Part shown: piece after piece, positions 60,139 through 64,000 of the stretch
How positions within the stretch are numbered: the first letter of the stretch is position 1
How the letters are laid out: the number at the start of each line of letters is the position of its first letter
Assembly (NCBI GenBank): GCA_003254925.1
Contig: QANZ01011517.1
Location: 34,847-98,846, forward strand
DNA: 64,000 nt
Direction of reading: 5' to 3'
DNA from: Chamaecrista fasciculata
Taxonomy: Eukaryota; Streptophyta; Magnoliopsida; Fabales; Fabaceae
Program-made: the position numbers and the translations under genes
The notes under the pieces: model-generated
Database searches by the model: none
What the model was told of the DNA's origin: nothing
Seen by the model: the letters and a program-made list of their open reading frames with translations, nothing else

Positions 60139-61442
60139 TAACTTTACCCTATGAAGAAGGTTTTGATGAAAAGAAAATTCCTACTAAGGCTCGTCCTATT
60201 CAAATGAACCAAGAAACTTTAGAGTATTGTAAAAAGGAAATTCAAGAATTATTAGATAGAGGTTTAATTAGAGCTAGTAAATCACCTTGGAGTTGTTCTG
60301 CTTTTTTTGTGTTTAATCAGGTTGAAAGAGAACGTGGAGCCCCTAGAACGGTGATAAATTATAAGCCCCTTAACAAGGTTCTTAGATGGATTAGATATCC
60401 ACTCCCAAGTAAAAAAGATTTAATTACTAGAATTCAGAAAGGTGCTATTTTTTCAAAATTTGATATGAAGTCAGGCTATTATCAAATTGATCACATTGCT
60501 GAGGAAGATAAGTATAAGACTGCTTTTACTGTTCCTTTTGGTCATTATGAGGGGAATGTCATGCCTTTTGGATTGAAAAATGCCCCTTCTGAATTTCAGC
60601 ATATAATGAATAATATTTTTAATCCTTTCTCTGCTTTCATTATTGTTTACATTGATTATGTGTTAGTATTTTCTAATTCTATAGAACAACATTTTAAGCA
60701 TCTAGATCAATTTTATAATATTGTAAAAGAAAGTGAATTAGTTGTTTTTGCTAAGAAAATGAAATTGTTTTTAACTAAGATTAGATTTCTAGGTTTTGAG
60801 ATATATCAAGGAACCATCCAGCCCATCACTAGATCTATAGAGTTTTCTGATAAGTTCCCAGATACGATAATAGATAAAAATCAATTACAGAGATTCTTAG
60901 GATGTTTAAACTATGTCTTTGAATTTATTCCCACTCTTAGAATAATCTGTAAACCTTTATTCGGTAGGCTTCGTAAGAATCCTCCCGAATGGTCCAGTGA
61001 GATGACTCAAATAGTTAGAAACCTTAAGCAAGTTGTAAAGTCACTCCCATGTCTAGGAATTCCTGACCCAGAGGCCTTTATGATTATAGAGACATATGCT
61101 TCAGATATAGGTTACGGCGGAATTTTAAAGCAAAAAGTTTCACAAAAAGAACAAATTGTTAGATACCATTCTAGTACTTGGAATGAGGCCCAATCTAAAT
61201 ATAGTACTATTAAAAAGGAAATTGTTGCTATTGTTTTATGTATTACAAAGTTTCAGGAAGACGTTTTTAATAAGAAATTTTTGCTACGAGTTGATTGCAA
61301 AGCTGAAAAAGATGTTTTATAAAAGGATGTTCAAAATCTATTTACAAAACATATTTTCACCAGATGGCAAGCAATTTTAGCATGCTTTGATTTTGACATT
61401 GAACACATTAAAGGTTCTAGAAATGCTTTACTTTTTAACAAG
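60139..61442 (+). pseudogene. Viral reverse transcriptase-RNase H, catalytic residues altered
   Basis: Frame 60139-61322, continuing after a TAA (61320-61322) to 61442. RT motifs are clear: SPWSCSAFFV, KFDMKSGYYQI, MPFGLKNAPSEFQ, LQRFLGCLNYV. The YxDD box reads YIDY: the second catalytic Asp is a TAT codon at 60657-60659. RNase H begins with TYASDIGYGG, where the first catalytic Asp position is also TAT (61095-61097). The Glu (KKEIVAIV) and second Asp (RVDC) remain. The C-terminal IEHIKGSRNAL is followed by loss of the usual Asp context. The enzyme would be inactive even apart from the stop and upstream shift. Confidence 0.92.
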
Positions 61443-62791
61443 TGAATTTTTACAGGGAAAGAGAGATGAGAGCTTTAGACAACAAACAAATGAGTGTCCA
61501 GAGAGAACATGAATTGAAAAAGGATGACAAACGTCCCATAGAAAATTATGGGAAATTGCTTCAAAACTCACCCAGCAGACAGTTTGCTGCTGGTAACTAT
61601 TCCCCATCTTCTTCTTCTTCTCCTAAACCCCCTTCTCCATCTCCTCCTCCTAAAATGTCGTCTGCTTTAGTAAACCTTTCCACCTAGAATAGATTTTCTC
61701 CTCTATCTCGTCCTTATAGTCAAGCTGTTGCAAGCTTACCTCCCTCTCCTCTGCTGAAAACACCTGAAAAATCAGTTGAACAGTCCTCCTTTGTTGTACA
61801 AGCCTCTCCTCCTGCTGCATAGTCCTCTCCTTCACATTCTTCCCCATACACTCATAAAAGTGTTACTATTGCCATTACCATTGTTGAGTCTAAGTATGGT
61901 CAATGCAATGCCTCTCTCGGGCAAATTTCTAAAAGAATCTTTCTGCTAAAAATGCATTTCATTCTAGAATCCTTTAAAACCAGAAAATGATATGAAGTTA
62001 TTCTTGTTGCAACAAAATCCATTGAGCTGACCCATCTAGATAGAAATTCTAAAAAGCTTTCCTGCCCTGTTGATGATGAAGTTGTTTTTTCTAAATTTAA
62101 AATTCTTCAAATTTTAATTGTTGCTGATTGAGATAAGCACGTACTTACCCCCCAAGCTTTTCCTATTGAAATCACTCCTCCAAGTTTCACTTATTTTGAT
62201 TACCAAGCTGCATGGTATAATTTTCTTTATCTCAGACCAGGTGCAAACCATTCGTGGTTTGCAAACCATGCTTTCATCAATTTTTGACAAAATACCAATT
62301 TCCCGGCGGGAACCCGTCTTCTCCAGTTTACCATCAAATTCAGCATTACTTGGATTTTCCATTGGAATTTTTGCTTTATAGAAGAACTTCCTTCCCCTTA
62401 TCCTAAGACTTTTGCAAGATCAATTTCTGTCAAATGGTGGAAAAAATTCAACCCAGGTCTTTTGTCTCCAGAGAAAATAAATTTATGGTTGCAGAATAAT
62501 AATTGTCCTGGTTGTATCAAGCCCTCAGAAGAACATCAACAATTCTTGCTGACCAAGTCACAAGCTTTAGCAAATTTATCAAAGGCCAAGTCCCCTAAAG
62601 AATTTCAAGATGCTTTAAAACCTCTTAATTCTATTGTTTCAGATTCTAATCACTTTGGTGATGGTAAAATATCAGAAGATGGTGGAGCAGACAATTATCT
62701 CAGTCAATTCTACAATCTGTATGATCCGAATTCGCAGACACTGTTCGGTCACAAGTCGGATACTGCAAGGAATCTATCACAGTTTGATTAA
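61442..62791 (+). pseudogene. Viral 3' reading frame, function unknown
   Basis: A long frame broken by several stops (TAG 61685-61687, TAG 61820-61822, TGA near 61988, others) and at least one shift. It starts after RNase H with a Ser/Pro-rich block (SSSSSPKPPSPSPPP) and a repeated SPP/KTPEK region. It ends in an intact 109-residue stretch from 62462 (ALANLSKAKSPKEFQDALKP...) closing with TGA-less TAA at 62789-62791. It resembles the extra 3' domain of some petuvirus-like endogenous viruses, but I cannot assign a role; a translational transactivator motif was not seen. Confidence 0.7.
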
Positions 62792-63190
62792 AATCCCATT
62801 CTCATGACAAGATGACACATAAGCATGACACATAAGCTTTATCAAGTTGACACATTAGCATGTTGAAGGTGAGGTGGCATGGAACTAATAGCATGACACT
62901 TAGCCTTGATAAAGATGACACATGGAGGTCCTCACATGTTGACAAGAGCACATGAAGCATGATGGCGTCAAACAAAGCAAGTGGAGCATGATTTTAGGCG
63001 TCACTTTTTATTAGAGTTGGAATTGTAATTTTTGTTTATGTGCCATCATTACATGTCATAGATTCCCATCATCACCCCCTTCTCCTATATTCCCATCTTG
63101 CATGCATTATGTTTCTCTTCCCACGGGCTTGTCTTAGTAAAGTCCTTAGGATCTATATATATATGCATGAGTTAGTAGTAGTAAGGCATC
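62792..63190 (+). promoter_or_regulatory. Viral intergenic region and pregenomic promoter
   Basis: Repeated TGACACATAAGC/ATGACACATAAGC units (62812-62840) and further TGACA motifs, recalling activating-sequence repeats of caulimovirid promoters. A TATA box CTATATATATATG is at 63153-63165. The transcription start would be near 63190. Confidence 0.65.
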
Positions 63191-63697
63191 TTGTGCTATG
63201 TTGTGTATGTTGTGTTTTGAGAGGTTTTAGAGAGAGAGCAAAACGTGAGTCTTCCCCATGTACTTTGTGAGTGTGAGCTTTGTATTTTGAGTGTGCTTTC
63301 CCTTGTAAGAACTTGTTTGTATTTGCTTCTTCATCAAATTAAAGCAAGTTTGTTGTAAGTCTTCTTTCAATTAAATTTCTTCTTTATAAAGCTTATAATT
63401 TTAACATGATTGCTAGATATACTGTACTAGGAGCTATTAGATTTTCTAAAATGCGTATTAATTTTATGATTTAAATATCCTAGTACAAGCACTTTTGAAT
63501 AATGATCTTAATGCTTTACAAGGAAAGCTTTTTGATTTACCTCAATTTGTTGATCATTTGACAAAACGTCATCAAATTAACAGAATGGTTCAATCTTTGG
63601 AGTTTGATAAAGATCTTTGTTATATTAATTTAAACACCACCACTAGACAATTATATCTCCTGTCCCGAGTCCACTTTCTAATCCCCTTCTCTTTTCC
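63191..63697 (+). other. Viral pregenomic leader with a short frame
   Basis: Between the promoter and the terminal redundancy. 63495-63660 is open (LNALQGKLFDLPQFVDHLTK, HQINRMVQSLEFDKD) and protein-like. Leaders of this family usually carry short ORFs; this one is longer than most and is not recognised. Confidence 0.5.
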
Positions 63698-63721
63698 GTA
63701 TCACGCTCCGTATCTGGTATC

Positions 63722-63751
63722 TAATTTCACTATAATATTTCCAATCAATCT
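63722..63751 (+). repeat. Right host direct repeat of the pararetrovirus insert
   Basis: TAATTTCACTATAATATTTC plus CAATCAATCT, 29/30 identical to 56418-56447. Confidence 0.8.
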
Positions 63752-64000
63752 GAAAAAGGGCAACTCTTATTCTTTCTAGATTTTTGATTATTTTCAAGAC
63801 CAATCCGGGTATCATATTAAAAAAATTAAATAATCTTTTTAGCATTCCAAAGAATTAATTGATTAAATAGTTGAAAGATGATCCAGGGGTTCTATGGGAA
63901 ACTTTTTGTTCCTATTTCGAAAAGATTAGTAAAACCCAACCGATTTTTAACATTTGAACCATAGAAATGAAAGCATAAATCCAATTTCGAAACTAAACGA
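63752..64000. other. Right edge, nothing recognised
   Basis: AT-rich flank after the pararetrovirus; no feature supported. Confidence 0.5.

Larger units (their letters stand above)
56449..63720 (+). mobile_element. Endogenous pararetrovirus (Caulimoviridae), near full length, decayed
   Basis: Order: primer-site remnant, movement protein, capsid with CCHC knuckle, aspartic protease, RT, RNase H, a further reading frame, then a long intergenic region with promoter. There is no integrase and no LTR, which separates it from Ty3 elements. A 23-bp sequence (GTATCA(T/C)GCTCCG...TGGTAT) stands at both ends (56449-56471, 63698-63720), giving a unit of about 7.25 kb, within the petuvirus/florendovirus-like size range. 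All reading frames are broken by stops or shifts. Genus is not certain: the single-polyprotein-like order and size suggest a petuvirus-like or florendovirus-like member. No functional virus is encoded. Confidence 0.92.

Noticed and set aside
56449-63720. Ty3 retrotransposon
   Set aside because: No integrase and no LTRs; a movement-protein region and a capsid of caulimovirid type are present.

Overview
This is nuclear DNA from a flowering plant, most likely a woody eudicot. The evidence is AT-rich introns with GT/AG borders, four intact multi-exon plant housekeeping genes, Ty1/copia and Ty3-type retrotransposons, a tRNA-derived SINE, many non-autonomous DNA transposons, and an endogenous caulimovirid (pararetrovirus). 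The species cannot be resolved from the sequence. There are two assembly gaps (10004-10473 and 41460-41484) and a single N at 32721.

Layout. 878-6097 is a Ty1/copia LTR element with an open gag and a decayed pol. 7430-9870 is the ribosomal protein eL32 gene (+), convergent with an ALKBH8/TRM9-type RRM plus AlkB dioxygenase gene (-, coding 20183 to 12687). The introns of the ALKBH8 gene hold a 1.65-kb internally deleted LTR element, a 1.37-kb long-TIR element and a local tandem duplication. 21.6-36.3 kb is a transposon sink of fold-back MULE-like, hAT-like and MITE elements. It also holds a DUF668-family gene fragment and three extra partial copies of the 5' region of the HINT4 gene. 39631-46830 is the intact HINT4-type HIT-domain gene (+). 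It is convergent with a USP39/SAD1-like splicing-factor gene (-, coding 53397 to 48554). 56449-63720 is a near-complete but decayed endogenous pararetrovirus of about 7.25 kb per genome unit.

The four host genes serve translation (eL32), wobble-uridine tRNA modification (ALKBH8), nucleotide/sulfonucleotide hydrolysis (HINT4) and splicing (USP39). They are two convergent pairs separated by repeats and do not form a pathway or cluster. Exon joins were checked by reading phase: eL32 gives 133 codons, ALKBH8 341, HINT4 207 and USP39 572, each an unbroken frame.

The most unusual signals are as follows. (1) A recurrent class of tiny insertions (11-21 bp, a 4-8 nt stub such as TCTGGCC plus oligo-A) is flanked by 14-19 bp target duplications at seven sites; one has its empty site preserved in a tandem duplicate. 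They look like extreme 5'-truncated retroposon tails. (2) The pararetrovirus is bounded by a 23-bp viral terminal redundancy nested inside a 30-bp host direct repeat, and catalytic aspartates of both RT and RNase H read as tyrosine. (3) A 1.88-kb palindromic element with a perfect 9-bp target duplication carries telomere-like CCCTAAA arrays in both arms. (4) Partial tandem copies of the HINT4 promoter and exon 1 preserve a 19-residue upstream ORF.
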